DNA of 64,000 nt from Microbacterium sp. T32 (GTDB lineage Bacteria > Actinomycetota > Actinomycetes > Actinomycetales > Microbacteriaceae), in contig NZ_LQQP01000009.1 in the NCBI RefSeq assembly GCF_001619615.1, positions 1 through 64,000 of the forward strand. The letters are read 5' to 3'. The position numbers and the translations under genes are program-made. Positions within the stretch are counted from its first letter, which is position 1, and each line of letters starts with the position of its first letter. The notes below the pieces were generated by a model, which saw only the letters and a program-made list of their open reading frames with translations, did no database searches and had not been told where the DNA came from. Positions 10,688 to 22,367 of this stretch are shown piece by piece.

Positions 10688-11534
10688 CGACAGCTCGCCC
10701 GCCACGACGCCGGACGGCGCGGACTCCACCGTCGATGCGCCCGCCGCGCCCGACACCGGGTTCCGCGTCTCGCTGCCCGTCTTCGACGGTCCCTTCGACC
10801 TGCTGCTGAACCTCATCTCGGCGCACGAACTCGACATCACCGAGGTCGCGCTCAGCCGCGTCACGGACGAGTTCATCGCGTACCTGCGCGCCCTCGGTCC
10901 GGCGGGCGATCTGGACGAGGCATCCGAGTTCCTCGTCGTGGCGGCGACGCTGCTCGACATGAAGATCGCCGGGCTGCTGCCCCAGGGCGAACTCGTGGAT
11001 GCCGAGTCGGTGGCGCTCCTCGAAGCGCGCGACCTGCTCTTCGCGCGACTGCTGCAGTACCGGGCCTTCAAGGAGGTGTCGGCGTGGTTCGCGCGCTGCC
11101 TGCAGCGGGAGGACCGTCGCCACACGCGGAACGTGCGGCTGGACGAGAAGTACCGCAGCGCCGTCCCGGAGCTCGTGTGGACGCTCAGCGCCGAGGACTT
11201 CGCGGCGCTCGCCGTCGTCGCGCTCGCGCCGAAGCAGCCGCCGACCGTGGGGCTGGATCATCTGCACGCGCCGCTCGTGAGCATCCGCGAGCAGGCCGCG
11301 ATCGTCGTGACGCTGCTGCGCGGATCGGGGACGCTCAACTTCCGCGACCTGGTCGCCGGGGTGACACAGACCGGGGTCGTCGTGGCGCGGTTCCTCGCGA
11401 TCCTCGAGCTGTACCGTCACGCCGCGCTGTCGTTCGAGCAGCTCGAACCGCTGGGGGAGCTGACCCTGCGCTGGACCGCCGAGAGGTGGTCGGAAGAGAA
11501 CCTCGCCGCCCTGGGAGCCGACTATGACCGATGA
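10671..11534 (+). CDS. scpA: Segregation and condensation protein A
   Basis: The 287-residue kleisin subunit belongs to the SMC-ScpAB condensin. The core begins at FRVSLPVFDGPFDLLLNLI (about residue 27), typical of ScpA, and the C-terminal winged helix is LRWTAERWSEE. GTG 10671 lies inside parA; the N-terminal ~25 residues are low-complexity Pro/Ala/Asp. It overlaps scpB by 11 nt. Confidence 0.92.
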   Translation: MAPSPDDSSPATTPDGADSTVDAPAAPDTGFRVSLPVFDGPFDLLLNLISAHELDITEVALSRVTDEFIAYLRALGPAGDLDEASEFLVVAATLLDMKIAGLLPQGELVDAESVALLEARDLLFARLLQYRAFKEVSAWFARCLQREDRRHTRNVRLDEKYRSAVPELVWTLSAEDFAALAVVALAPKQPPTVGLDHLHAPLVSIREQAAIVVTLLRGSGTLNFRDLVAGVTQTGVVVARFLAILELYRHAALSFEQLEPLGELTLRWTAERWSEENLAALGADYDR

Positions 11535-12132
11535 CACGACCGCGCCCGCCGCGCCCGCCCCGCGCCCGAACGATACGGCATCCGTCGCTCGGCGCCTCGA
11601 GGCGATTCTGCTGATCCTCGACGAGCCGCAGAGCCTCGTGTCGCTCGCGGCGGCCGTCGCCGCACCCGTCCCGGCCGTGCGCCAGGCGATCGAGGGCCTC
11701 GTCGCCGACTACGACGGCGAGACCGGTGGCCCCCGCCGTGGCTTCGAGCTGCGCGAGGTCGGCGGCGGGTGGCGACTCTACGTCCGCGAGGAGTACGACG
11801 ACGTCGTGGGGGAGTTCGTCAACACGCAGGCGCCCTCGCGCCTGTCGCAGGCCGCACTCGAGACCCTGGCCGTCATCGCGTACAAGCAGCCTGTGACGCG
11901 GGGGCAGGTGGCATCCATCCGCGCGGTGAACGTGGACTCGGTCGTCCGGACGCTCCTCGCCCGCGGGCTCATCACCGAGGTGTTCACCGACCCGGACACG
12001 GGGGCGATCCACTACGGGACGACCGACCAGCTGCTGGTCAACCTGGGCATCAACTCGCTCGACGAGCTGCCCCACATCTCGCCGTTGCTCGACGACGGCG
12101 CGGACGGATTCGACGGAGAGGTGCTCAGATGA
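11524..12132 (+). CDS. scpB: Segregation and condensation protein B
   Basis: The 202-residue protein is made of two winged-helix domains. The second holds the diagnostic ALETLAVIAYKQPVTRGQ (about residues 114-131). It binds ScpA and SMC. The start has GGGAG six bases upstream and overlaps scpA; the stop overlaps the pseudouridine synthase start (ATGA). Confidence 0.93.
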   Translation: MTDDTTAPAAPAPRPNDTASVARRLEAILLILDEPQSLVSLAAAVAAPVPAVRQAIEGLVADYDGETGGPRRGFELREVGGGWRLYVREEYDDVVGEFVNTQAPSRLSQAALETLAVIAYKQPVTRGQVASIRAVNVDSVVRTLLARGLITEVFTDPDTGAIHYGTTDQLLVNLGINSLDELPHISPLLDDGADGFDGEVLR

Positions 12133-12890
12133 GCGAAGAGGGCGTACGCCTGCAGAAGGTGCTCGCGAACGCCGGGGTGGCGTCGCGCCGGGTGTCGGAG
12201 GAGATGATCGCCGCCGGGCGCGTGCGCGTGAACGGCCAAGTCGTCACCGAGCTCGGCTCCCGCATCGACCCGGAGAGCGACCTCGTCGACGTCGACGGCG
12301 TCGCGGTGCAGCTGGACACGTCGAAGCGCTACGTGATCCTCAACAAGCCCACCGGCGTGGTCAGTTCGATGAGCGACGACCGCGGGCGCCCCGACCTCCG
12401 CCGCTTCACGAAGGACTGGGACGAGCGTCTGTTCAACGTCGGACGCCTGGATGCCGATACCTCGGGCCTCCTCGTCCTGACCAACGACGGCGACCTCGCC
12501 CACGTGCTCGCGCATCCGTCGTTCGGTGTCACGAAGGTGTACATCGCGAAGGTCGAGGGACAGGTGCTGCCCCAGACGATCCAGCGACTGATCAAGGGCG
12601 TCGAACTCGAGGATGGGCGGATCGCGGCCGACAAGGCGCGGCTCCTCGACTCCTCGCGCGGGGAGAGTCTGGTCGAGTTGACGCTGCACTCGGGGAAGAA
12701 CCGGATCGTGCGGCGCATGATGGCCGAGGTCGGTCACCCGGTCGTCGAACTCGTCCGGCGGCAGTTCGGACCCCTCCACCTGGGAACTCTCCCGGTGGGG
12801 AAGGCCCGCGAGTTGACTACAGTAGAACGTGGCGCACTGCTCACGCTGTCTCGTCGAGACGGCGACACTCCGGCCGCTCCGGCCGAGTGA
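12129..12890 (+). CDS. Ribosomal pseudouridine synthase, RluB type
   Basis: The 253-residue protein has an N-terminal S4 domain (RLQKVLANAGVASRR). The RsuA/RluB catalytic domain has the GRLDADTSGLLVLTNDG motif near residues 107-121, with catalytic Asp. The family converts uridine to pseudouridine in large-subunit rRNA. Its place behind scpAB is conserved in actinobacteria. Confidence 0.92.
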   Translation: MSEEGVRLQKVLANAGVASRRVSEEMIAAGRVRVNGQVVTELGSRIDPESDLVDVDGVAVQLDTSKRYVILNKPTGVVSSMSDDRGRPDLRRFTKDWDERLFNVGRLDADTSGLLVLTNDGDLAHVLAHPSFGVTKVYIAKVEGQVLPQTIQRLIKGVELEDGRIAADKARLLDSSRGESLVELTLHSGKNRIVRRMMAEVGHPVVELVRRQFGPLHLGTLPVGKARELTTVERGALLTLSRRDGDTPAAPAE

Positions 12891-12942
12891 CCCCCGGGCG
12901 CCGCGCGGTGCGAACGCCACCGCCAGGGCAGCAGGAGACCCG

Positions 12943-14076
12943 ATGATCGAACCGAACGGAACGTCCGCGCGCGCGGAGGCGCCGTTGGCGACCCGGACGA
13001 GCGGCACCGTCCGCGTCGTCGGGTCGGGCCTCCTCGGGGCGAGCGTCGGCCACGCGCTCACCGCTCTCGGCGTCGACGTCGTGCTGTCCGACACGTCGCC
13101 GTCGCAGCTGCGTCTTGCGATCGACTACGGCGCCGGGCGCGCCGAGCGCGAGGACGACCGTCCCTCGCTCATCGTCGTCGCCGTGCCGCCGGACGTCGTC
13201 GCGGACGTCGTACAGCGCGAGCTCGCGGCCTACCCGGATGCCGTCGTCACCGACGTCGCGAGCATCAAGCTCGAGCCGCTGCGCACGCTCCGCGCGCGCG
13301 GCGTCGACCTCACCCACTACATCGGGTCGCACCCCATGGCCGGACGCGAGCGCGGGGGAGCGATCTCCGCCCGCGCCGACATCTTCGTTGGGCGGCCCTG
13401 GGTGGTCTGCCGCGACAGCGAGACCTCGGCCCACGACCTGTCCCTCGTCGAGGGCCTGGCCCTCGACCTCGGTGCGACCCTCATCGAGATGACGCCCGAG
13501 GAACACGACGAGTCCGTCGCGCTCATGTCGCACGTTCCGCAGCTCGTCGCGAGCCTTCTCGCGGGCCGCTTCGTCTCGGCGCCCGACGGGTCCCTCCGTC
13601 TCGCGGGACAGGGTGTGCGCGACACCACCCGCATCGCGGCATCCGCTCCCGAACTGTGGGTGCAGATCCTCGGCGCCAACGCGGCCCCCGTGGTCGAGGT
13701 GCTCGACGCGCTCGCCGCCGACCTCGCGGACGTGGCCGCGGCGCTGCGCGACCCCGATGCGCCCGGTGCCCGTCGGGCCGTGGCCGACACGATCCGCCGG
13801 GGCAACGAGGGCGTGGAGCGCCTGCCGGGCAAGCACGGCCAGAACCGCCGGTTCGACACTTTCGTCGTCATGGTCGACGACACCGCCGGGCAGCTCGGCC
13901 GCCTCTTCGGCGAGCTGGGCGAACTCGACGTCAACGTCGAAGACCTGCGTCTCGAGCACTCGCCGGGGGCACCCTTCGGCCTGGCCGAGATCAGCGTCGT
14001 CCCCGACGCCGTCCACCGAGCCGTCGACGGGCTCCAGCAGCGCGGATGGCGGATTGCGAGCACCACCCATGACTGA
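12943..14076 (+). CDS. tyrA: Prephenate dehydrogenase with C-terminal ACT-like domain
   Basis: The 377-residue enzyme acts in tyrosine synthesis. The Rossmann NAD(P) site is [17 protein letters not shown] (about residues 23-39). The catalytic segment is GSHPMAGRE near residue 128, and the helical dimer domain follows. A C-terminal ~70-residue ACT-like regulatory segment begins around [21 protein letters not shown] precedes ATG 12943. It overlaps cmk by 8 nt, as in many actinobacteria. Confidence 0.92.
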   Translation: MIEPNGTSARAEAPLATRTSGTVRVVGSGLLGASVGHALTALGVDVVLSDTSPSQLRLAIDYGAGRAEREDDRPSLIVVAVPPDVVADVVQRELAAYPDAVVTDVASIKLEPLRTLRARGVDLTHYIGSHPMAGRERGGAISARADIFVGRPWVVCRDSETSAHDLSLVEGLALDLGATLIEMTPEEHDESVALMSHVPQLVASLLAGRFVSAPDGSLRLAGQGVRDTTRIAASAPELWVQILGANAAPVVEVLDALAADLADVAAALRDPDAPGARRAVADTIRRGNEGVERLPGKHGQNRRFDTFVVMVDDTAGQLGRLFGELGELDVNVEDLRLEHSPGAPFGLAEISVVPDAVHRAVDGLQQRGWRIASTTHD

Positions 14077-14782
14077 ACCCCTCACCAAGCCCCCGGCCGT
14101 GGCGCCCGTCGCGGTCGTCGCGATCGACGGCCCCGCCGGCAGTGGCAAGTCCAGCGTCTCGAAGGCCGTGGCCACACGTCTCGGTTTCGGATTCCTCGAC
14201 ACCGGAGCGGCCTACCGCGCCCTCGCGTGGCACGCGCTCGAGCACGGCAGCGACACCTCGGATGCCACCGCGGTGCTCGAGGTCTTCGGCGACTTCGACT
14301 ACGCCATCTCGCTCGACCCGGAACACCGCTGGGTCCGTGTGGGCGGGACCGACGTGACCGCCGCGATCCGCGAGCCCCGTGTGACGGATGCCGTGAGCGG
14401 TGTGGCCCGCGTCCCCGCCGTGCGGCAGGCCGTGAACGACCTGTTCCGTCGGCTCGTGGCATCCTCGGGTCTGCGCGGTGTCGTGGTCGAGGGCCGCGAC
14501 ATCACCACGGTCGTGTACCCCGATGCGCCCGTGCGCATCCTCCTGACCGCCGCGCCCGAGGTGCGCGCCGCCCGCCGCAGCGCCGAGCTGACCTCGCAGG
14601 ACGCCGCGGCCGTCGCAGCCGCGCTGCACAAGCGCGACGCCGCCGATTCCGCGGTCGTCGACTTCCTCACCGCCGCCCCCGGCGTGCAGGTCGTCGACTC
14701 GACCCACCTCGATTTCGAACAGACCGTCGACGCCGTGTTGGACGTCGTCGACTCCACGATGGGAGCCCGCGATGGGCGTTGA
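14069..14782 (+). CDS. cmk: Cytidylate kinase
   Basis: The 237-residue enzyme phosphorylates CMP and dCMP. Its P-loop is [17 protein letters not shown] (about residues 19-35), followed by [12 protein letters not shown] and the [12 protein letters not shown] segment typical of Cmk. It overlaps tyrA upstream and der by 11 nt downstream. Confidence 0.94.
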   Translation: MTEPLTKPPAVAPVAVVAIDGPAGSGKSSVSKAVATRLGFGFLDTGAAYRALAWHALEHGSDTSDATAVLEVFGDFDYAISLDPEHRWVRVGGTDVTAAIREPRVTDAVSGVARVPAVRQAVNDLFRRLVASSGLRGVVVEGRDITTVVYPDAPVRILLTAAPEVRAARRSAELTSQDAAAVAAALHKRDAADSAVVDFLTAAPGVQVVDSTHLDFEQTVDAVLDVVDSTMGARDGR

Positions 14783-16295
14783 CGACGAGTACGAAGGCGG
14801 GCCCGACCAGCTCGCCGAGAAGATGGCCGAGCTCGACGAGGTCCTGGCCGAACAGCGCGCGCAGGCGCTGCGCGCCGGCCTCGAGGACTTCGACCTCGAC
14901 GAGGAGGATGCCGCGCTCCTCGCGGGGCTGGCCTCGGGCGAGGACGGCATCGAGTTCCTGCCGGCGCTGCCGGTCGTGGCGATCGTGGGGCGTCCGAACG
15001 TCGGGAAGTCGGCGCTCGTGAACCGCATCCTCGGCCGCCGCGAGGCCGTCGTCGAGGACACCCCGGGCGTCACCCGCGACCGCGTCACCTACAAGGCCGA
15101 GTGGCTCGACCGGCGCTTCTCGCTCGTCGACACCGGCGGCTGGGAGCCCGACGCGAAGGGCATCGACCGGTCGGTGGCCGCGCAGGCCGAGGTCGCGATC
15201 GACCTCGCCGACGTCGTCCTGTTCGTCGTGGATGCCACCGTGGGCGCCACCGCGACCGACGAGCACGTCGTGCGGCTGCTGCGCAAGACCAAGAAGCCGG
15301 TGTTCCTCGTGGCCAACAAGGTCGACGACGCGCGCCAGGAGCCGGAGGCCGCGGCGCTGTGGAACCTCGGTCTCGGCGAGCCGCACCCCGTTTCGGCCAT
15401 CCACGGCCGCGGGGTCGCCGACCTCCTCGACGAGCTCATGAAGGTGCTGCCCGAGATCTCGGCCGTCGCGAAGTACGAGATCGGCGGTCCGCGTCGCGTC
15501 GCGATCCTGGGACGACCGAACGTGGGGAAGTCGTCGCTGCTGAACAAGGCGGCGGGCGAAGAACGCGTCGTCGTGAACGAGCTCGCGGGCACCACCCGCG
15601 ACCCGGTGGACGAGGTCGTCGAGCTCGGCGGCAAGCTCTGGACGCTCGTCGACACCGCCGGCATCCGTCGTCGTGTGCACCTGCAGCAGGGCGCCGACTT
15701 CTACGCGTCGCTGCGCACTTCGACCGCCTTGGAGAAGTCCGAGGTCGCGGTGGTCGTGCTCGACGTCTCGCAGTCGATCAGCGTGCAGGACCTCAACATC
15801 ATCGACCTCGTGCTCGAGTCGGGGCGCGCGCTCGTGCTGGCGTTCAACAAGTGGGACCGTCTCAACGACGACGACATGGAGAACGCCGACCGGCGCCGGT
15901 ACCTCGAGCGCGAGATCGAGCAGGACCTCGCGCACGTGACGTGGGCGCCGCGCGTGAACATCTCCGCGCGCACCGGTCGTCACCTCGACAAGCTCGTGCC
16001 GGCGCTCGAGACGGCGCTGGAGTCGTGGGATCAGCGCATCCCGACCGGCAAGTTCAACGCGTTCCTCGCCGAACTCGTCGCCGAGCACCCGCACCCGCTG
16101 CGCGGCGGAAAGCAGCCGCGCATCCTCTTCGGGACGCAGGCGTCGACGCGTCCGCCGACCTTCGTGCTGTTCACGACCGGGTTCCTCGACCCGGGCTACC
16201 GCCGGTTCATCCAGCGGCGCCTGCGCGAGATCTACGGCTTCGAGGGCACGCCGATCGTGCTCAACATGCGGATCCGCGAGAAGCGCCAGCGCTGA
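14772..16295 (+). CDS. der: Ribosome biogenesis GTPase Der (EngA)
   Basis: The 507-residue protein has two tandem GTPase domains: [13 protein letters not shown] with DTGGWE, then [13 protein letters not shown] with DTAGIR and NKWD. A C-terminal KH-like domain follows. It works in 50S assembly. The N-terminal acidic ~65 residues are the usual actinobacterial extension. It ends the core plus-strand block. Confidence 0.95.
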   Translation: MGVDDEYEGGPDQLAEKMAELDEVLAEQRAQALRAGLEDFDLDEEDAALLAGLASGEDGIEFLPALPVVAIVGRPNVGKSALVNRILGRREAVVEDTPGVTRDRVTYKAEWLDRRFSLVDTGGWEPDAKGIDRSVAAQAEVAIDLADVVLFVVDATVGATATDEHVVRLLRKTKKPVFLVANKVDDARQEPEAAALWNLGLGEPHPVSAIHGRGVADLLDELMKVLPEISAVAKYEIGGPRRVAILGRPNVGKSSLLNKAAGEERVVVNELAGTTRDPVDEVVELGGKLWTLVDTAGIRRRVHLQQGADFYASLRTSTALEKSEVAVVVLDVSQSISVQDLNIIDLVLESGRALVLAFNKWDRLNDDDMENADRRRYLEREIEQDLAHVTWAPRVNISARTGRHLDKLVPALETALESWDQRIPTGKFNAFLAELVAEHPHPLRGGKQPRILFGTQASTRPPTFVLFTTGFLDPGYRRFIQRRLREIYGFEGTPIVLNMRIREKRQR

Positions 16296-16308
16296 GTCGG
16301 CCCGCGAA

Positions 16309-16330
16309 CGCCCCGGTTTCGGCCGGGGCG
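16309..16330 (+). terminator. Terminator-like hairpin after der
   Basis: An 8-bp GC stem (16309-16316 with 16323-16330) with a TTTCGG loop lies 13 nt after the der stop. No T tract follows. No coding feature is seen from 16331 to 16529. Confidence 0.6.
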
Positions 16331-16529
16331 CTCGCGCTGTCCGGACGGCACTGGCCACGAGACTGCAGTGGGCTGGCAGTCGGTTGCAGGCTGCGTGGGA
16401 TTTGTCAGGCAGATGCCGTTTCGGCGATCGGGTGCGCCGCCGGGGGCCCTCGGGTGTCGGGTCGACGATTCTGGCCTCATGTGACGCCGACGGGCAGTGA
16501 GGGGTCCGGGCTGTGCCAGGCTGGGGAGG

Positions 16530-17429
16530 ATGACGATCCAACCCCCGGCCCCCGGTGAGCCGCGGCGCCCGCACGGGCCCCGCGATCCGGGCGACGCCTG
16601 GGTCGAAGCGCCCACGGGCGAGCGGTATTGGGGACGATTCGGCGCCGCGGGTCTTCTCGCGGTGGATGCCGACCGCGGAGTGCTGCTGCAGCACCGCGTG
16701 TCGTGGAGTCACTTCGGTGACACGTGGGCGCTCCCTGGCGGGGCGCGGCACCAGGGTGAGTCCGCCCGTGATGGCGCGCTGCGCGAGTCGGCGGAGGAGG
16801 CGGGTGTCCCCGTGGATGCCGTGCAACCCCGGTTCGAGAGCGTCCTGGACCTCGGCATCTGGTCGTACTCCACGCTCGTCGCCGATGTGACGACGCCGTT
16901 CGAACCCGTGATCAGCGACCCGGAGAGCGTGGCGCTGGAATGGGTGCCGGTCGAGGACGTGGCATCCCGTCCGTTGCACCCGGGATTCGCGGCCGCGTGG
17001 CCGAAGCTGCGCGAGGCTCTGGGGGTGCGCCCGGCCGTGATCGTCGACGTCGCGAACGTCGTGGGGTCGGTGCCGGACGGATGGTGGAAGGACCGCGCCG
17101 GAGCCGCATCCCGGTTACTCGCCCAGCTGTCACAGCTCGCGACGCAAGGTGTGGATGCCGAGCAACTCGGTCTTTCGGCGACGCGCTGGTTCCCGTTCGT
17201 CGCGGCGGTGCTCGAGGGGGACGCGCGCGCGGCGGAGCAGGTCGATCACGTCGATGTGGTCCGGGCGCCCGGTTCGGGGGACGACGAGATCGTCGCGGTC
17301 GCGCATCGGTTGATCGAGTCGCGGAATCCTGTCGCGGTCGTGACCAGCGATCGGGGGCTCGCGGCGCGCGTGGAGGAGCTGGGAGCTTCGGTGCGCGGGG
17401 CGCGGTGGCTGCGGGAGCAGCTGGGCTGA
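16530..17429 (+). CDS. NUDIX hydrolase fused to a PIN/NYN-like domain
   Basis: The 299-residue protein starts at ATG 16530, directly behind a GGGGAGG sequence. Residues about 30-165 are a NUDIX domain: ALPGGARHQGESARDGALRESAEEAG is the box. Residues about 178-299 begin AVIVDVANVVGSVPDGWWKDR, an Asp-rich NYN/PIN-like nuclease fold with later acidic positions VVTSDRGLAARVEELG. The fusion suggests RNA or nucleotide processing; substrate unknown. Confidence 0.8.
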   Translation: MTIQPPAPGEPRRPHGPRDPGDAWVEAPTGERYWGRFGAAGLLAVDADRGVLLQHRVSWSHFGDTWALPGGARHQGESARDGALRESAEEAGVPVDAVQPRFESVLDLGIWSYSTLVADVTTPFEPVISDPESVALEWVPVEDVASRPLHPGFAAAWPKLREALGVRPAVIVDVANVVGSVPDGWWKDRAGAASRLLAQLSQLATQGVDAEQLGLSATRWFPFVAAVLEGDARAAEQVDHVDVVRAPGSGDDEIVAVAHRLIESRNPVAVVTSDRGLAARVEELGASVRGARWLREQLG

Positions 17430-17508
17430 GTCCGGCGGTGGCTGCAGCCGTGGGTCGGCGATCCGCGGTCGCTCAGTGGGAGTGGGCGGTCTCCGACTGA
17501 GGTTGCGC

Positions 17509-17779
17509 GGATCGCTGATCTTGTGCGGATCGCTGAGGTTGTGCCTCGCGGGGCGAGCGCGGCGGTCGGTCAGTGATCTGCACTCGCTCAGTCGCGAGGG
17601 ACCAAGTTGGGCTGAGATTGTGCGGATCGCTGATCTTGTGCGGATCACTGAGGTTGTGCCTCGCGGGGCGAGCGCGGCGGTCGGTCAGTGATCTGCACTC
17701 GCTCAGTTGCGCAGGACGGAGTTGGGCTGAGGTTGTGCGGATCGCTGAGGTTGTGCAGGACCGGGTGAGCGCGGCAGTC
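17509..17779. repeat. 115-bp tandem repeat, two full copies and a partial third
   Basis: Copies start at 17509, 17624 and 17739 with an exact 115-bp period. Copies 1 and 2 differ at a few positions; copy 3 drops a sub-unit and ends within the next ~40 bp. Each full copy contains an 18-bp sub-repeat, GCGGATCGCTGANNTTGT, twice. The array fills the space between two convergent genes (17430-17796). No protein is supported in it. Confidence 0.85.
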
Positions 17780-17796
17780 GCGGAGGGTCTCCGGGC

Positions 17797-18180
17797 TCAG
17801 TCGAGGTCGCGGCCGCGCAGCTTCTCGATCTCGCGGCGGTCGCGCTTTGTCGGACGTCCCGCGCCGCGGTCGCGCACCGGCACGAAGGGCATGCTCTCGC
17901 GGGGCGGCGGCGGGGGAGTGCGGTCGTCGGCCGCTTCGGCGACGAGGGCCGCGCCGACGCGCTTCGCGATGGTCTTCTTCACGACGAGGATGCGGTCGAA
18001 GCCCTGGATTCGCACGCGCAGCTCGTCACCCGGGCGCACGGGCTGGGCTGCCTTCGCGCGCTCACCGTTGACGCGCACGTGCCCCGCGCGGCACGCCGTG
18101 GTCGCGGCCGACCGGGTCTTGTAGACGCGGATGGCCCACAGCCACGCGTCGACGCGCGCGGTGGGTGTGGCATCCGTCAT
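17797..18180 (-). CDS. S4-domain RNA-binding protein (HslR/RqcP-like)
   Basis: The 127-residue protein has an S4 domain at about residues 8-60 (RVDAWLWAIRVYKTRSAATTAC). A basic C-terminal tail follows (RPTKRDRREIEKLRG). The family binds ribosome-associated RNA under heat or stalled-ribosome stress. AAGGAG precedes ATG 18180; the longer upstream reading overlaps the GNAT gene and is not used. Confidence 0.88.
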   Translation of the reverse strand: MTDATPTARVDAWLWAIRVYKTRSAATTACRAGHVRVNGERAKAAQPVRPGDELRVRIQGFDRILVVKKTIAKRVGAALVAEAADDRTPPPPPRESMPFVPVRDRGAGRPTKRDRREIEKLRGRDLD

Positions 18181-18218
18181 CGAGGCTCCTTCGGGAACCT
18201 CCATCGTAGGTCGGGGGA

Positions 18219-18797
18219 TCAGTCGCGGAGCGTGAGGGACACGAGCGCGCGGTCGGGCTTCGGCCGGTCGATCACGGTGAAGCCCGCGTCTTCGAAGACG
18301 GCGACCGTGCCGCGGAAGAGCTGGTTCGACGACCTCTTCGCGGCGGTGGGGTCGAGCGGGTACCCCTCGACGACGCGGGCGCCGCCGTCGCGGGCGGCTT
18401 CGACCGCGGCATCCAGGAGGCTCTTCATCAGCCCGCCGCCCCGGTGCGCCGTTCGGACCACGAAGCACGTCACCGCCCAGACGGAGGGGTCGTCGAGGGG
18501 TTCCGGAGTGGATGCCGTGACGTCGCGCGTCCGGGCGAGCCGGGGTTGCGCGGTGCGCGGGCCGACGCGGACCCACCCGGCCGGCTCGCCGTCGACGTAG
18601 GCGATGAGCCCCGGCGGGAGGTCGCCGTCGAGCTCGGTGCGGAACATCTCGGTGCGGTCGGCGATCGACGCGTCCTTCCACGGACCATTGGGCAGCAGCC
18701 ACCACTGGCACTGGCACTCGGACCCGTCGCCGCTGTCGAGCGCGCGCTCGGTGTCGTCGAAGCGGTCGCCGGTGGCGGGAAGGATCTCGATGGCCAT
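18219..18797 (-). CDS. GNAT family N-acetyltransferase
   Basis: The 192-residue protein has the acetyl-CoA-binding motif in FVVRTAHRGGGLMKSLLDAA (R-x-x-G-x-G/A type) near residue 115. The N-terminus has a CQCQWW segment. Substrate unknown. The start at 18797 is supported by a -10 element 6 nt upstream and no ribosome site, a leaderless layout. Confidence 0.85.
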   Translation of the reverse strand: MAIEILPATGDRFDDTERALDSGDGSECQCQWWLLPNGPWKDASIADRTEMFRTELDGDLPPGLIAYVDGEPAGWVRVGPRTAQPRLARTRDVTASTPEPLDDPSVWAVTCFVVRTAHRGGGLMKSLLDAAVEAARDGGARVVEGYPLDPTAAKRSSNQLFRGTVAVFEDAGFTVIDRPKPDRALVSLTLRD

Positions 18798-18803
18798 GCC
18801 GCG

Positions 18804-18809
18804 ACCGTA
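18804..18809 (-). promoter_or_regulatory. -10 element, leaderless promoter of the GNAT gene
   Basis: On the minus strand TACGGT is followed by 6 nt and the ATG at 18797. This matches the spacing seen at several other starts in the window. Confidence 0.5.
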
Positions 18810-18969
18810 GCGAGGGGGTCGGACACGGGCAAGGGATGCCAGCGGGGGTCGATCGCGCGAGGTTGCACGACCAAAGCGTCCGACGAGCACTTCGGCGCGA
18901 CGGAACGGATGCCGAGCGCCCGGCACACGCCCGGGACGGCGCCGGTTCGCGGGACGTGCGTGGAGCGGG

Positions 18970-18978
18970 TAAGATAAT
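18970..18978 (+). promoter_or_regulatory. -10 region of the tRNA-Pro promoter
   Basis: TAAGATAAT (two overlapping -10 matches) lies about 22 nt before the mature tRNA 5' end, in an otherwise GC-rich stretch. Confidence 0.55.
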
Positions 18979-19000
18979 CGAGTTGCCCGCTCGCGGGCGA

Positions 19001-20857
<1,857 letters not shown>

Positions 20858-20983
20858 AGTTGCTCCTTTCTGCCCATCGTTCGGGCGGACTTGGCTCCTT
20901 GATTTACGCTCACTTCACCTCTTAAGTCGAGATGCTTGGTGTTGTGGAATTGTCCCCACTGACCTGGGGAAAACTTGCTTCCG

Positions 20984-21430
20984 CTACTTGTTGAAGACGT
21001 GCCACCAGCCGTCGAGGTGGACGACGTCGTAGGTGTCGAGGATGTTCTTGTCGACGGCGGCGTGGTTCCAGGTGAGGTGATCGTCGGGGATGCCCTGCTC
21101 ACTCAGGACCTTCTCCAGCGCCTCCAGCCAGCCGAGGCCGTCGAGGACGTCGCGTCGGAACTCGGCGAAGGTTTCCCAGGCGTCGGCGTAGCTGTCGTAG
21201 AAGCGCTCCAGGATGTCCGGAGCCGCGACGTTGGTGTCCGGGAGTAGCAGGTACGCGGCGAAGGCCGAGCCACTCTCCTTAACGCCTTGGAGGATCCTCA
21301 GGGCGTCGTCGGGGTCACGGAGACTGGCGAGCGAGCGCTCGACGGACGCGGCCGCCTCCGGCCCGAACGGCGCCTTCTCGCCCGAGTCGGATGGTTCACG
21401 GTCAGCTGGGGATGGGAGCTCGGGGCTCAC
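20984..21430 (-). CDS. Small acidic element protein, ArdA-like C-terminus
   Basis: The 148-residue protein starts at GTG 21430 with AAGGAGG five bases upstream and a GTGA overlap with the previous gene. The C-terminal half (about 60-148) has ERFYDSYADAWETFAEFRR, then IPDDHLTW, and ends DTYDVVHLDGWWHVFNK. This layout is reminiscent of antirestriction ArdA proteins, but similarity is weak by eye. The N-terminal ~45 residues look disordered. Function is not proven. Confidence 0.55.
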   Translation of the reverse strand: MSPELPSPADREPSDSGEKAPFGPEAAASVERSLASLRDPDDALRILQGVKESGSAFAAYLLLPDTNVAAPDILERFYDSYADAWETFAEFRRDVLDGLGWLEALEKVLSEQGIPDDHLTWNHAAVDKNILDTYDVVHLDGWWHVFNK

Positions 21431-22284
21431 GGCTTCCTCCTTCCTTCGGGATCGGTCGGCTGCGTAGCGAAGGCATCGGGGTCCTCGAGCACCTCCGAGA
21501 GCTGCCCCGTCGTCGCACAGACGAACAGCCGACCGTCGAGCTCCGGGGCAGTCTGGATGGCGGCGTGGAGGCGGTCCACGCGGGCCTGTGCGGGCAGGAG
21601 CCACAACACGCGGGGAAAGACCTTGTGTTCGGCTTGGGCGCGGCCGGTGGCCCTATACGCGGCGTAGGTGCGGCTCTTGGCGAGCAGGACGGGGATGCTC
21701 TCGGTGCCGAGGTCGACTTCGAGGTACCAGTGGTCGTCGTACTCCGGGGTGGCGAGATGGGCGTAGAGGTCGGGCTTGAGGATGGTCGAAGTGCCTGCTC
21801 GCGTCAGGAACGGTCGCCAGGAGTCGGGTTCGACGTCGATGCGTTCGATGGTGACGGCGCCGGTGCGGGCCTGGCGGATGAGGGCGACGTGGGCTTCGGT
21901 GACGGCGAGCGTGTGGGTCAGGAACGGGGTGGAGACGGCGGCGAAGCGGCGTCTGCGGGCGCCTTCTGGTCGGGTGAGGCGTTCGCCGGGAGCGTCGAGA
22001 TACCAGATGCTGGCGGCGGATCCTCGGCTGGTGCCACCGACGCGGCGCTCCAGGCGAGCAACAAGCCGGTTGTGGAGGAGCCGGTGGAGGACGCGGATGC
22101 AGGCCCGGGTACCGGCGGTGGGGGTGGCGTGCTCGGCGAAGAAGACATCCCTCAGCTGAGTAGTAGTGGCGTAGCGGTGTCGATTGAGGAAGGTCAGGAT
22201 GTCGTCGTCGCGGGGCGAGAGTTCCGAGCGCAGCAGGAGCAGCTTCGACGGTCCCGCACCAGTGCGAGGCAGGCGCATCGTCAT
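21427..22284 (-). CDS. Replication-relaxation-like protein
   Basis: The 285-residue protein has an N-terminal winged helix (about 22-85, LSPRDDDILTFLNRHRYATT). A nuclease-like core follows (LKPDLYAHL...WYLEVDLGTES near residues 168-195). This is typical of the replication-relaxation family in actinobacterial plasmids and ICEs. GGGAGG lies 5 nt before ATG 22284. It is coupled to the downstream ArdA-like gene. A role in DNA processing for transfer or replication is inferred. Confidence 0.75.
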   Translation of the reverse strand: MTMRLPRTGAGPSKLLLLRSELSPRDDDILTFLNRHRYATTTQLRDVFFAEHATPTAGTRACIRVLHRLLHNRLVARLERRVGGTSRGSAASIWYLDAPGERLTRPEGARRRRFAAVSTPFLTHTLAVTEAHVALIRQARTGAVTIERIDVEPDSWRPFLTRAGTSTILKPDLYAHLATPEYDDHWYLEVDLGTESIPVLLAKSRTYAAYRATGRAQAEHKVFPRVLWLLPAQARVDRLHAAIQTAPELDGRLFVCATTGQLSEVLEDPDAFATQPTDPEGRRKP

Positions 22285-22348
22285 GAGTGCCTCCCTCCAT
22301 GGCTAGCCCGTCTACGTGACGGTCCTGCGGGTTGGTGGGCGGTCTGGG

Positions 22349-22367
22349 ACTCCGCCAGGGGCGGAGT
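22349..22367. terminator. Hairpin between transfer genes
   Basis: ACTCCGCC and GGCGGAGT form a perfect 8-bp stem around AGG. It lies in the 217-nt gap between two minus-strand genes. No T tract; it may be an attenuator or weak terminator. Confidence 0.35.
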
